Origin: Limivivens faecihominis
Lineage (GTDB): Bacteria > Bacillota > Clostridia > Lachnospirales > Lachnospiraceae
Length of the DNA stretch: 64,000 bases
Direction: 5' to 3'
Assembly: GCF_020686945.1 (NCBI RefSeq)
Contig: NZ_JAJEPR010000003.1
Coordinates: 124,001 to 188,000 of the forward strand
Shown: piece after piece, positions 27,511 to 35,502 of the stretch
How the letters are laid out: each line of letters opens with the position of its first letter
Numbering within the stretch: the stretch's first letter is position 1
Position numbers and translations under genes: made by a program
Notes under the pieces: model-generated
The model's database searches: none
What the model was told of the DNA's origin: nothing
Seen by the model: only the letters and a program-made list of their open reading frames with translations

Positions 27511-28797
27511 TTACGCCTCTTTAGCAGCGTCTGCGATCAGATCTGCAGCAGCCTGTACAGCCAGGTCTTTCTTCATCTGATCTCTCTCGGAATCGCCGAT
27601 GATGCCTTTGAGCTTCTCAACTTCCATCTTGTAAGCCTCAGCCATCTTTGCGATCTCCTCATCTACCTTTTCATCGGAAATTTCGATGTTTTCTGCTTTT
27701 GCTACAGCCTCAAGAACCAGGCTGTTCTGAATACGTTTCAGAGCTTCCGGTTTCATCTGGTCATGCATCTTCTTTGCATCCATGCCGGTGAACTGGAAGT
27801 ACTGCTCCAGGGAAAGACCCTGAGACTGCATTCTTCTGGCAAAATCTTCCATCATGCTCTGAACCTGGGTGTCGATCATGGCATCCGGGATCTCCATGGT
27901 GGCATTCTCTACTGCTTTCTCAACGGCCTGAGCTTCTTTCTTTGCTCTTGCCTCTTTCTCTTTCTTCTCGGTCAATTTCTTCTTGATGTCCTCTTTGTAC
28001 TCAGCGAGGGTCTCGAACTCGGAAACTTCGCTTGCGAACTCGTCGTCAGCGTCCGGAAGCTCTTTTACAGTGATTGCATTTACTTTGCATTTGAATACGG
28101 CTTCTTTTCCTGCAAGGCTCTTCTCATGATAGTCCTCCGGGAAAGTAACGGTAACGTCTTTGTCCTCACCGATCTTGGTACCGATCAGCTGATCCTCGAA
28201 GCCCGGGATGAAGCTTCCGGAACCGATGGTCAGGGTGTAGTTCTCAGCTTTTCCGCCAGCGAAGGGAACGCCGTCTACGGAACCGTCAAAGTCAAGCTTG
28301 ATGATGTCGCCGCTCTCAACTGCTCTGTCATCTACATCGATGGTTCTGGAGTTGTTCTCTCTCTCCTTGTCAACCTCTTTGTTGATGTCCTCGTCAGTTA
28401 CTTCAACGTCGCTCTTCTCAACCTCTACGCCTTTGTACTCGCCAAGGGTAACTTCCGGTTTCACAGCAACCTCTGCAGTGAAGATGAAGGGTTTGCCGGA
28501 CTCGATCTGGGTTACATTGATCTCCGGACGGGAAACGATCTCAAGATCGCAGTCCTTCAGAGCCTCTGCGTAAGCAGTCGGGATCAGATCGTTAGCAGCA
28601 TCTTCGTAGAAAACGCCTGTGCCGTACATTTTCTCGATCAGTTTGCGCGGTGCTTTACCTTTACGGAAGCCCGGGATATTGATTCTTCCTCTGGCTTTCA
28701 GATATACTTTCTGAATTGCTTTTTCAAAGTCCTCGGCAGAAGCCTCGATGGTCAGCTTCGCCATGTTTTTTTCCAGTTTTTCAACCTGTAAACTCAT
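27511..28797 (-). CDS. tig: trigger factor
   Basis: This 428-residue ribosome-associated chaperone and prolyl isomerase has the N-terminal ribosome-binding domain with the signature GFRKGKAPRKLIEKMYG near residues 43-59. The central FKBP domain is DIIKLDFDGSVDGVPFAGG and the C-terminal helical domain follows. It is the first gene of the tig-clpP-clpX-lon-ysxC cluster, a standard arrangement linking folding and proteolysis. AGGAGGAG precedes the start. Confidence 0.97.
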   Translation of the reverse strand: MSLQVEKLEKNMAKLTIEASAEDFEKAIQKVYLKARGRINIPGFRKGKAPRKLIEKMYGTGVFYEDAANDLIPTAYAEALKDCDLEIVSRPEINVTQIESGKPFIFTAEVAVKPEVTLGEYKGVEVEKSDVEVTDEDINKEVDKERENNSRTIDVDDRAVESGDIIKLDFDGSVDGVPFAGGKAENYTLTIGSGSFIPGFEDQLIGTKIGEDKDVTVTFPEDYHEKSLAGKEAVFKCKVNAITVKELPDADDEFASEVSEFETLAEYKEDIKKKLTEKKEKEARAKKEAQAVEKAVENATMEIPDAMIDTQVQSMMEDFARRMQSQGLSLEQYFQFTGMDAKKMHDQMKPEALKRIQNSLVLEAVAKAENIEISDEKVDEEIAKMAEAYKMEVEKLKGIIGDSERDQMKKDLAVQAAADLIADAAKEA

Positions 28798-28939
28798 GGT
28801 GTGTTTCTCCTCCTAAGTTTCTATGTTTTTTGCAGTCCGTCTTTTCAAACGGTTCTGCTTGATTATGGGGTTGTTCTTCCCCCTGCTCTGTGCCATGGTG
28901 CTGATTTGACAGACTTCTCCATACTTACAGTCATTTTAG

Positions 28940-28950
28940 TACTATAGCAC
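28940..28950 (-). promoter_or_regulatory. extended -10 promoter of tig
   Basis: Minus strand TGCTATAGTACT gives an extended -10 about 145 bases before the start codon; no good -35 was found. The leader between it and tig shows no riboswitch that could be recognised. Confidence 0.45.
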
Positions 28951-28978
28951 AATTCAAAAGAAAAAGCCACTCTTTTTT

Positions 28979-29806
28979 TTAAAAAGTACCGGTACCGCTT
29001 CCAAAACCCGGCAGAGTAAAACCGTTGGCAAAGCCTGAGTCCAGAACATTCTGCCGGAGGACGGCGTAAAGCTCCGCTTCCGTAGCCCGCGTATAGGGAT
29101 TTACCCAGAAAATTCCGGCCAGTCCGAGGGTGACGCTGGAAAGGAGCTGCCAGGGGATAAAGGAAAGATCCAACACAAAAATATTCATCTTCTGATTCAT
29201 CGTCATCTCACGGCTGAGAGCAAAGACCTCAGACATCTGAAGATTTGGATTTTCCGCCAGAATATAGGGAACCATCCGGTACTCGTAGGATTTCACAATG
29301 CCCGGAATCACAAAAAGAAGTCCCCAGAGAAAAATCTTCACTTTCATCACCAGCATGATGAGGACGATATGCCAGAACTGCCCCTGACGGAAAGCCCAGA
29401 AAAGCTCGCCCATGCCGGTGCTCTCTTCCCTGGTTCGCATAAAGAAACGGCTGGCTCCCACCTCGATCGGACTGCCCACCAGAATACCAAAGGCAAGGCC
29501 CAGAAGCATAACGCTGATGCCGACTCCCAGGAACACCAGGCCAAAACTCATTCCAGCCACTCTCGCAAGGAGATTTTCCGTCTGGTGACCGCTTCCGGTA
29601 ATCATCTGGGTTGCACTGTCCACAAGGCTCTCTCCGCCGCTCTGAATCTCATTGTAATTGATTTCCCGGGCATTCTGCACATTGGAGCGGCTGCTGGAAA
29701 AACTTCCCGTGAGGATGCCGGTGATCAGTGCCACAACGACTGCTGACCAGAAACAGCCCCGGAGAACATTTTTCGCCCGGATCTTTAACTCTTCTCTCGT
29801 CCACAT
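28979..29806 (-). CDS. DUF975-family integral membrane protein
   Basis: This 275-residue protein has about six membrane helices. The N-terminus MWTREELKIRAKNVLRG is the hallmark of DUF975 proteins, which lie in the cytoplasmic membrane and have no assigned function. A central loop GELFWAFRQGQFWHIV is also typical. It begins 15 bases after the PfpI-family gene and is probably cotranscribed with it. The C-terminus is Gly/Phe-rich (LPGFGSGTGTF). Confidence 0.8.
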   Translation of the reverse strand: MWTREELKIRAKNVLRGCFWSAVVVALITGILTGSFSSSRSNVQNAREINYNEIQSGGESLVDSATQMITGSGHQTENLLARVAGMSFGLVFLGVGISVMLLGLAFGILVGSPIEVGASRFFMRTREESTGMGELFWAFRQGQFWHIVLIMLVMKVKIFLWGLLFVIPGIVKSYEYRMVPYILAENPNLQMSEVFALSREMTMNQKMNIFVLDLSFIPWQLLSSVTLGLAGIFWVNPYTRATEAELYAVLRQNVLDSGFANGFTLPGFGSGTGTF

Positions 29807-29821
29807 GATTGTTCAGCCTCC

Positions 29822-30373
29822 TTACGCCTGATAAACGACGCTCTCGGCGATCCTGTCCGCCGTCTCTTTTCCGGAGAGTTCCTCAATGAGGCGAAGCGCA
29901 AAGGGAATCGCGGTGCCAAGACCTCTGGAGGTCGTGATGTTTCCATCGGTCACAACCGGTTCAACGGTCACTTCAGCGCCGGTAAGACCATCCTCCATGC
30001 CCGGGTAGCAGATGGCTTTTCTTCCATTTAATAAGCCAAGCTTTCCGAGAACCGTGGGCGCCGCACAGATTGCTGCGATCCGGCCGTTTTCCTCAGCTGC
30101 TTTCATAAGGAAGCCCTTGAGGCCCTCACAGTCTCCCAGATGCAGAGTTCCCGGCATGCCTCCCGGAAGCACCAGCATATCTTCCTTCGTCGGGTGTACC
30201 TTTCCGATGAGGGTATCCGCTGTCACCGGAATCCGGTGGGAACCGATGATTTCCTCCCGTCCCATAACGGAAACCGTAATCGTCTCAATGCCTGCCCTTC
30301 TTAAAAGGTCTACCACAGTAAGACCTTCGATCTCTTCAAAACCGTCTGCAAGAAATACATATACCTTACTCAT
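29822..30373 (-). CDS. DJ-1/PfpI-family protein (YajL/ThiJ type)
   Basis: This 183-residue glutamine-amidotransferase-like protein has the nucleophile-elbow Cys in AAICAAPTVLG near residue 100 and the conserved Glu in FLADGFEEIE near residue 15. The family includes Cys-dependent deglycase/chaperone and stress proteins; the exact role cannot be told from sequence. It is transcribed from its own promoter and followed closely by the DUF975 gene. Confidence 0.88.
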   Translation of the reverse strand: MSKVYVFLADGFEEIEGLTVVDLLRRAGIETITVSVMGREEIIGSHRIPVTADTLIGKVHPTKEDMLVLPGGMPGTLHLGDCEGLKGFLMKAAEENGRIAAICAAPTVLGKLGLLNGRKAICYPGMEDGLTGAEVTVEPVVTDGNITTSRGLGTAIPFALRLIEELSGKETADRIAESVVYQA

Positions 30374-30433
30374 ATTCTTTCCTCCTTGTCCGGGATGCCT
30401 GATTCAGCTCCCTGTCAAACGTTGTCACCGCCT

Positions 30434-30462
30434 ATCTTAGCAAATCTCCGGCTGTGATACAA
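30434..30462 (-). promoter_or_regulatory. promoter of the DJ-1/PfpI-family gene
   Basis: Minus strand: TTGTAT (30457-30462), 17 bases, TAAGAT (30434-30439) with TGC before the -10. Confidence 0.65.
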
Positions 30463-30518
30463 GTGATTTACAAGATTTTTCATTTATGGTAAACTTCCCC
30501 GTAAAAGGAGGTTTTTTT

Positions 30519-30971
30519 ATGGAAATCGAACGCAAATACCTGATCCGTGAGCTTCCGGAAAATCTGGAAACTTACGCTTACCACGATATCGAGCAGGCCT
30601 ATCTCTGTACCGCTCCGGTGGTCCGCATCCGCCGCCAGGACGACCGCTACATTCTCACCTACAAGTCCAGCGGCATGATGGCCCACGAGGAGTACAACCT
30701 GCCCCTCACCAGGGAAGCCTACGAGCATCTCAAGGCCAAAGCCGACGGCAATGTCATCACCAAACGGCGCTATCTCATCCCTCTGGACGACGTCCTCACG
30801 ATCGAGCTGGATCTCTTCTCCGGGACCTTCGCCGGCATGATCCTCGCCGAGGTGGAGTTTCCCACAGAGGAAGCCGCCAACACTTTCACCCCGCCGGACT
30901 GGTTCATCGAAGATGTGACCTTCAAAAAAGAATACCATAACAGCTATTTAAGTTCAGTGGCTCTGACGTAA
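30519..30971 (+). CDS. CYTH-domain protein (triphosphate tunnel enzyme)
   Basis: This 150-residue protein starts with MEIERKYL, the ExExK metal/triphosphate-binding motif that defines the CYTH family. Further conserved acidic and basic residues follow (VVRIRRQDDRYILTYKS; ITKRRYLIP; AEVEFPTEEAA). Such proteins hydrolyse triphosphates or tripolyphosphate. The start at 30519 is set by AAAGGAGG 8 bases upstream; an in-frame ATG 11 codons earlier has no ribosome site. GC-rich codon use differs slightly from its neighbours. It stands alone. Confidence 0.9.
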   Translation: MEIERKYLIRELPENLETYAYHDIEQAYLCTAPVVRIRRQDDRYILTYKSSGMMAHEEYNLPLTREAYEHLKAKADGNVITKRRYLIPLDDVLTIELDLFSGTFAGMILAEVEFPTEEAANTFTPPDWFIEDVTFKKEYHNSYLSSVALT

Positions 30972-31015
30972 CCATTCAAGAGCCACTGTGAAGGTACTGA
31001 ACAGTTGCGATCTAT

Positions 31016-31043
31016 CAAAAAAAGGATGAGCCTCGGCTCATCC
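31016..31043 (-). terminator. terminator of the 60-residue small protein gene
   Basis: GGATGAGCC and GGCTCATCC form a tight hairpin (31024-31043), followed on the minus strand by TTTTTTTG. It lies 4 bases after the stop codon. Confidence 0.85.
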
Positions 31044-31047
31044 CTTT

Positions 31048-31230
31048 CTATTTCTTCTTATCCAGTATATTCTTCAAAATCTTTTCCGAATCCTGACGTG
31101 ACAGCCGCCGGGGATTCTCTTTCAGGAATTTTCTCTCAATCCGGTCCGCTTTGTACTTCTCCCATTTTCTACAACAGGCCGCCAGAAAACCCTTATGTTC
31201 CATTCCAAATTTTAAAACTGAAGTCTTCAT
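31048..31230 (-). CDS. small basic protein, 60 residues, unknown function
   Basis: The gene is short but well supported: a GGGAGG site lies 9 bases before the ATG, a strong promoter lies upstream (TTGCAA-18-TATAAT) and an intrinsic terminator follows the stop. The protein is Lys/Arg-rich with two adjacent Cys (AACCRKWEKY) and a helical C-terminus (QDSEKILKNILDKKK). I do not recognise the family. It is divergent from an XRE regulator, and the TGCAAC...GTTGCA dyad overlapping its -35 suggests control by that regulator. A toxin, antitoxin or small effector is possible, without direct evidence. Confidence 0.65.
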   Translation of the reverse strand: MKTSVLKFGMEHKGFLAACCRKWEKYKADRIERKFLKENPRRLSRQDSEKILKNILDKKK

Positions 31231-31294
31231 TCTCTTTCCCTCCCGAAACGGACAGGTCGTGTCCGCCTTGAACCACAGTTACTATACCACGTTT

Positions 31295-31324
31295 ATTATA
31301 TCATTTTCATCTAGTATTTTGCAA
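31295..31324 (-). promoter_or_regulatory. promoter of the 60-residue small protein
   Basis: Minus strand: TTGCAA (31319-31324), 18 bases, TATAAT (31295-31300). The -35 lies within the TGCAAC dyad at 31320-31336. Confidence 0.75.
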
Positions 31325-31366
31325 CATTTTGTTGCATTATCTATATTTTTGTTTCATTTTGTTGCA
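31320..31366. promoter_or_regulatory. probable XRE operators (TGCAACATTTTGTTGCA and half-site)
   Basis: The palindrome TGCAACATTTTGTTGCA lies at 31320-31336, and its half TTTTGTTGCA repeats at 31357-31366. They sit between the divergent small-protein gene and the XRE gene, and the first covers the minus-strand -35. Autoregulation by the XRE protein is the simplest reading. Confidence 0.55.
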
Positions 31367-31481
31367 CACCGTTTTTTAAAGAGACAGAGATTGTTATAAT
31401 GAGATTTACGACTTTAGTAGGCAAAATACTCAGTAAAATACTTCCTTTACCAAAGATGATGGCTATGTCCGGGAGGCTTCC

Positions 31482-31835
31482 ATGAACAATCAGATTCTGT
31501 ATGAACGACTGCGTGATCTCCGCGAGAGGAATCATTTCACGCAGGCCTTTGTCAGTTCCAAACTGAATATCGGCCGTGCAACGTATTCCAACTACGAACG
31601 CGGCAAACGTACGCCTTCTCTGGATGTCATCATGGATCTGGCATCTTTCTACAAGGTGCCTTTCACCTATTTCCTCAATTCGGAAAATCTGGATCTCATC
31701 GCCGCTTCGAAAGAACCTCCCGTTCTGCCACTCACGCCTCCGGAACAGCAGCTGATGGATATCTACCGTTCACTGTCCTCCGAACGCCGGGAACAGTTGA
31801 TTGAATTTGCTCTTTTTCTTCAAAATCAGCCCTGA
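31482..31835 (+). CDS. XRE-family (Cro/C1) transcriptional regulator
   Basis: This 117-residue protein has an N-terminal Cro/C1 helix-turn-helix (residues 7-62; TQAFVSSKLNIGRATYSNYERGKRTPSL) and a short C-terminal helical part with LTPPEQQLMDIYRSLSSERREQLIEF, common in Firmicutes XRE regulators. A TATAAT box lies near 31397-31402. It is divergent from the 60-residue protein gene with probable shared operators. It is not clearly part of a prophage; no phage gene is nearby. Confidence 0.85.
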   Translation: MNNQILYERLRDLRERNHFTQAFVSSKLNIGRATYSNYERGKRTPSLDVIMDLASFYKVPFTYFLNSENLDLIAASKEPPVLPLTPPEQQLMDIYRSLSSERREQLIEFALFLQNQP

Positions 31836-31875
31836 TTTTGCCCTTTTTTATCTATTATAACTCTTTTTTTCTATT

Positions 31876-31905
31876 TTGCAAATGATTTTTATGCTATTAT
31901 ATAAT
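31876..31905 (+). promoter_or_regulatory. promoter upstream of the second XRE gene
   Basis: TTGCAA (31876-31881), 18 bases, TATAAT (31900-31905). The leader of about 170 bases holds a hairpin (CAGTTTCCTGC with GCAGGATATGAGACTG, about 31970-32007) whose purpose is unclear. Confidence 0.6.
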
Positions 31906-32079
31906 TGATATTTGTTCCATTTTTATTTTCCAGATACTACACTTATGATAGTATAACTCTGCGAAAAGTGGCAGTTTCCTGCGCCTCTTTGCAGGATATG
32001 AGACTGACCGTTCCAAACCCTTGGAACATCCCGAATAGTCAGTTATATGGATTCTCAAAAACAGAAAGGCGGACTACAC

Positions 32080-32328
32080 ATGAAAAGTGACAAACGAAAA
32101 CAGCAGTACAAACAGCTCGGTCTGGCAGTTGCCTATTACCGTAAAATGCATGGTCTGACACAGCTTCAGCTGGCAGAGGAGTGCGATCTGAGCCGCACCC
32201 ACATCAGCAACCTGGAGGCTCCGAACATGCCCACCAGCATTTCCCTGGAAGCGCTCTTCGACATCGCTGACGTACTGGAAGTTCCCATCAAATGTTTCTT
32301 TGATTTCCCGGATGCCTCCGGCAAATAA
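32080..32328 (+). CDS. small XRE-family regulator
   Basis: This 82-residue protein is little more than a Cro/C1 helix-turn-helix (LTQLQLAEECDLSRTHISNLE near residues 27-47), ending FFDFPDASGK. The start at 32080 is preferred because AAAGGCGG lies 10 bases before it; an in-frame ATG 11 codons upstream has no such site. Such minimal regulators often act on their own promoter. Nothing in the sequence identifies its target. Confidence 0.8.
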   Translation: MKSDKRKQQYKQLGLAVAYYRKMHGLTQLQLAEECDLSRTHISNLEAPNMPTSISLEALFDIADVLEVPIKCFFDFPDASGK

Positions 32329-32340
32329 ATATCGACTTTC

Positions 32341-32370
32341 AATCCCCGGTCCTGCACCGGGGATTTTTAT
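32341..32370 (+). terminator. terminator of the small XRE gene
   Basis: AATCCCCGGT pairs with ACCGGGGATT and is followed by TTTTAT. Confidence 0.85.
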
Positions 32371-32389
32371 TAGTATTTCCTTAACAAAC

Positions 32390-32418
32390 TGGACAATTCC
32401 CTTCTCAAATGATATGAT
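32390..32418 (+). promoter_or_regulatory. promoter of the VanZ-like gene
   Basis: TGGACA (32390-32395), 17 bases, TATGAT (32413-32418), 19 bases before the ribosome site. Confidence 0.6.
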
Positions 32419-32442
32419 TGAGCGGATTGGAGGCGAATGCTT

Positions 32443-33561
32443 ATGATTAAAACATTGTTGAAACCATTGTCTTTCCTTCCTGCACTGATGCTGATGTATA
32501 TGATTTATTCGTTTTCCGCCCAGCCCGGAGAAGTCTCCTCGGCACTGAGCTATAAAGTCAGTTACAAGATTGTCCAGACAGCGGACTATATCTTTGATGG
32601 TGGGCATGAGGAATGGCAGCTTTCCCAGTGGGCCGATAAGATCAACTTTATCACCCGGAAGCTGGCCCATATGACAGAATATTTTGCCCTGGCCGTGGCG
32701 GTTTCTTTTCCGCTCTATGTGTACGGGCTCCACGGTTTTCTCCTGATGCTGGTGGCGGGAATCATCTGCGTGGGCTTTTCCTGCGGGGATGAATACCATC
32801 AATCCTTCGTGGCGGGACGGTCCCCCGCGGTGAAGGATGTCTGCATCGACAGCTTCGGCGTTTTCTGGGGAATCATTCTCGTACGAATCATCGGCTGGAC
32901 CGGCAGAAAGACGATCTTCCGTCCCCGGAAGAAAAAGAAGAAGGCCGCTGCTTATGAGTATGAGTACGAACAGGAACCAGCCTGGGAGGAAGCTCCTGCA
33001 AAGCCGAAGAAGAAGTTTTTTGGCAGAAAGAAGAAAAACAGTCGGGAAGAATATTATGAACCCCAGGAGGGCTATGGACCCCAGGGCGGTTATGGACCCG
33101 GACCGCAGCAGCCGGTATACCGGAATCCCCAGACACGGCGGGCTCCCTACCATTATAATGGCCCGCAGAATCAGTACGATCCCCGGTATGCGAAAAATCC
33201 GCAGAATGGGTATCATCCTGAAAATGGAGACTATTCTCCGGATGGAAACGATGAGCCGCAGGAGGGGTATTACAACCCGAAAAATAACTATGAGCCACAG
33301 AATGGCTATTACGACCCTGAAAACAACTACCAGTCCCAGAATGGCTACGACGCCCGGAGCGATTATCCCCCGGAAGACGGTTATGATAATCAGGATAACT
33401 ACAATCCGGACGAAAATTACGAGCCCCAGGACGGCTACTACGAACCGGAAAACGGCTATGACCCGCAGAATGGCTACGGCCCCGAGTACGGTTACGGTCC
33501 GGAAGCTCCTGTGAAGAAAAAGAAAAAAGAAAAAGACTGGATCTTCGACGACTTTGTCTGA
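32443..33561 (+). CDS. VanZ-like membrane protein with a Tyr/Pro/Asn-rich repeat tail
   Basis: This 372-residue protein has an N-terminal VanZ-like domain (about residues 1-155) with four membrane helices; FITRKLAHMTEYFALAVAV and CGDEYHQSFVAGRSPAVKDVCID are its signatures. After a Lys-rich stretch (KKKKKAAAYEYEYEQEP) comes an unusual 190-residue low-complexity tail of repeats such as GYYDPENNY and GYGPQGGY, ending in a Lys cluster and DWIFDDFV. The start at 32443 is 9 bases after GGAGG; the ATG at 32437 is too close to it. VanZ proteins are tied to teicoplanin resistance or cell-envelope integrity; the tail has no known function and probably is disordered. Confidence 0.85.
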   Translation: MIKTLLKPLSFLPALMLMYMIYSFSAQPGEVSSALSYKVSYKIVQTADYIFDGGHEEWQLSQWADKINFITRKLAHMTEYFALAVAVSFPLYVYGLHGFLLMLVAGIICVGFSCGDEYHQSFVAGRSPAVKDVCIDSFGVFWGIILVRIIGWTGRKTIFRPRKKKKKAAAYEYEYEQEPAWEEAPAKPKKKFFGRKKKNSREEYYEPQEGYGPQGGYGPGPQQPVYRNPQTRRAPYHYNGPQNQYDPRYAKNPQNGYHPENGDYSPDGNDEPQEGYYNPKNNYEPQNGYYDPENNYQSQNGYDARSDYPPEDGYDNQDNYNPDENYEPQDGYYEPENGYDPQNGYGPEYGYGPEAPVKKKKKEKDWIFDDFV

Positions 33562-33570
33562 TCCATACCG

Positions 33571-33604
33571 AAAAATCCCGACTCCTGGCAGCCGGGATTT
33601 TTTT
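33571..33604 (+). terminator. terminator of the VanZ-like gene
   Basis: AAATCCCG pairs with CGGGATTT around a short loop with a T-run to 33604. Confidence 0.85.
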
Positions 33605-33737
33605 CGTCACAAAAATTTCACAATTTTTCTGGTTCACATTTCAAAAAAGGTGCTATAATACGGAACTGAACAAAGAAATTATCAATCAGATCTATGAATC
33701 CGACTGAATAAATAGTTGATTTTAGGAGGCATTTATC

Positions 33738-34334
33738 ATGATTACACTGAAAGTTGAAAAAAGGAACCCGGAAGTAAAGGCAAAGAAACTGAGACGCGAC
33801 GGTTTCGTCTGCGGCGTCCTTTACGGAAAAGAAATGAAGGAGTCTACTCCCATTCAGCTCATGGAGCCGGAAGCCCTCCGCTTTATCAAAGCCAACAAAG
33901 AAGGTACTCAGGTAATGCTTGATCTCGACGGAAAACAGGTCGATGCCCTTGTAAAAAATATCGACTATGATCCCATGAAGAAACAGATCATGGCTCTGGA
34001 TTTCCAGGCTCTGGTCGCCGGTGAGACCGTCGCCACCTCTGTTCAGGTCATTCTGGAAAATGAGGATGCCGCTCAGGGTATCGTAGAGCAGACGCTGAAT
34101 GAGGTTCACTATAAAGCAGATCCTGCCAACATGCTGGACACCATCGTCATTGACTTCAAGACCCTTTCCCCGGATGTCCGTGAATTCCATGTAAAAGATC
34201 TGGTCATTCCGGAAGGCAAGACCGTACACATCACCACGCCGGAGGATACGCTGATCTTCCACATTGCCGAGTATGCCAACAATGGCGAGGATGAGGTTGC
34301 AGAAGATAGCGATGCAGACGCTGCCAAAGCCTGA
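33738..34334 (+). CDS. rplY: 50S ribosomal protein L25 / general stress protein Ctc
   Basis: This 198-residue protein binds 5S rRNA. The N-terminal L25 domain (residues 1-92: GFVCGVLYGK; VLLVDLDGKQVDALVKNIDYDP type) is followed by the C-terminal TL5 beta domain, as in Thermus TL5 and Bacillus Ctc. The acidic tail (DEVAEDSDADAAKA) is common. AGGAGG lies 10 bases before the ATG, and an extended -10 TGCTATAAT sits at about 33651-33659. It is monocistronic with a very stable terminator. Confidence 0.93.
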   Translation: MITLKVEKRNPEVKAKKLRRDGFVCGVLYGKEMKESTPIQLMEPEALRFIKANKEGTQVMLDLDGKQVDALVKNIDYDPMKKQIMALDFQALVAGETVATSVQVILENEDAAQGIVEQTLNEVHYKADPANMLDTIVIDFKTLSPDVREFHVKDLVIPEGKTVHITTPEDTLIFHIAEYANNGEDEVAEDSDADAAKA

Positions 34335-34351
34335 ATGGACTGAAAGATCAT

Positions 34352-34400
34352 ATCACAGAAAAGCCAGTCGGAGTGATTTTCCGACTGGCTTTTCTGTGAT
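34352..34400. terminator. long perfect hairpin terminator after rplY
   Basis: A 21-base arm at 34352-34372 is perfectly complementary to 34380-34400 (core AAAAGCCAGTCGGA / TCCGACTGGCTTTT). The T-run lies inside the right arm, and A/T-rich runs on both sides make it work in both directions. Confidence 0.85.
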
Positions 34401-34407
34401 ACCTGCG

Positions 34408-34441
34408 AATTGCACCCGCTGCCCCGCAGCTCACGCAATTT
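34408..34441. repeat. palindromic repeat at the lysR 3' end
   Basis: AATTGC...GCTG-CCCCG-CAGC...GCAATT forms a nested dyad that overlaps the lysR stop codon by a base or two. It has the same plan as the palindrome at 35316-35347, so the lysR gene is flanked by a pair of such elements. Confidence 0.5.
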
Positions 34442-35288
34442 ATTTCATGCATATATCCAGAAACTTCTGCACCAGACTCGTCGGCTGCTTTCCTTTTTTC
34501 CAGATCAGGAGAATCTTCGTCTCCAGGGCCGGCTCCGCCAGGGTCTCTATATGGAGCCCCTCGCAGAAGCAGCGCATGGATTCCGGGAAAATCGCCACGG
34601 CCAGCCCCTCCCGCACCCAGAGCATGGCTCCTCTCGCGTCGTCGCAGAGGCAGAAAATATCCGGGGTCAGATTCTGGGCAGAAAAAGCGTCCATGATAAA
34701 TTTTTCATATCTCCGGTACAAAATCAGCGGGCTGTTCATGAGATCCTTCAATCGAAGACCGCACTCCCGCTCCAGCCGCATCTCTGAAGGGATCACGGCG
34801 ATCATCGGCTCCTGATGAAGCTCCGTATATTCCACGCCGTCCAGCCGTAAGGGCGTCCGCACCACGGCCACATCCACAATTCCATCCATCAGATAATTAT
34901 ATAAGGTATAAGTGATCCCGTCGTGAACTTCAAAGTTTACATCGGGATTTTTTCGGGCAAACTCTGAGATGAAGGGCATCATGGTACCCACAGTGGTCGG
35001 CGTCATGCCGATACGAAGCACCCGCTTCTTTCCGGCTTCCGCCACCTCCTGCCGGGTGGAGCTCACAAAATTCAGAAGATTCTCCGCCCTTTCATACAGA
35101 AGCTTTCCTGCTTCTGTCAGCGTCACCCCTGTCCTGGTCCGCTCAAACAGTGTGACGTTGAGCTCCGCCTCCAGCTGCTTCATCTGATAGCTCAGGGGCG
35201 GCTGTGACATGTTAAGCCGCCGGGCCGCTTCGTTGATACTCCCCGTCGTCGCGATCTCCCGAAAATATTCCAGCTGCCTGATCTCCAT
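34440..35288 (-). CDS. LysR-family transcriptional regulator
   Basis: This 282-residue regulator has an N-terminal winged helix-turn-helix (MEIRQLEYFREIATTGSINEAARRL; MSQPPLSYQMKQLE) and a C-terminal effector domain of two Rossmann-like halves (VLRIGMTPTTVG; FMDAFSAQNLTPDIF). AAAGGAGG precedes the ATG at 35288. It is divergent from a two-gene ABC exporter across a 214-base region, so it may regulate the exporter; its effector is unknown. Confidence 0.92.
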   Translation of the reverse strand: MEIRQLEYFREIATTGSINEAARRLNMSQPPLSYQMKQLEAELNVTLFERTRTGVTLTEAGKLLYERAENLLNFVSSTRQEVAEAGKKRVLRIGMTPTTVGTMMPFISEFARKNPDVNFEVHDGITYTLYNYLMDGIVDVAVVRTPLRLDGVEYTELHQEPMIAVIPSEMRLERECGLRLKDLMNSPLILYRRYEKFIMDAFSAQNLTPDIFCLCDDARGAMLWVREGLAVAIFPESMRCFCEGLHIETLAEPALETKILLIWKKGKQPTSLVQKFLDICMK

Positions 35289-35315
35289 AGATAATACCTC
35301 CTTTGATAATTACAC

Positions 35316-35385
35316 GGATTGCTCCGTGCTTCGCACTCCCGCAATCCTGCCCGCTATTCGCATATCGCGAAACTTACGCTCCTCT
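35316..35385. repeat. palindromic intergenic repeat between lysR and the ABC exporter
   Basis: GGATTGC...GTGC-TTC-GCAC...GCAATCC (35318-35347) is a nested dyad, followed by TTCGC-ATATC-GCGAA. The sequence looks like the GC-rich palindromic elements scattered in Lachnospiraceae genomes. It is not a terminator (no T-run) and is not recognisable as a protein-coding part. Confidence 0.5.
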
Positions 35386-35455
35386 TTTATACTTATATAT
35401 TTTTTATATCAATCTGCTTTAAAAACAATATTACTCATATTACATTGTACAAGAC

Positions 35456-35461
35456 TATAAT
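35456..35461 (+). promoter_or_regulatory. -10 element of the ABC exporter operon
   Basis: A perfect TATAAT lies 41 bases before the start codon and about 30 bases before AGGAGG; the -35 is weak (TCATAT/TTACTC region). The T/A-rich leader 35385-35500 holds no gene. Confidence 0.45.
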
Positions 35462-35502
35462 GGATAAGTCAAAGCGGAAAAAAATATTTAGGAGGGAAAA
35501 AC

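Noticed and set aside
32074..33637. Open frames on the minus strand opposite the VanZ-like gene
   Set aside because: They mirror the repetitive tail and have no initiation signals.
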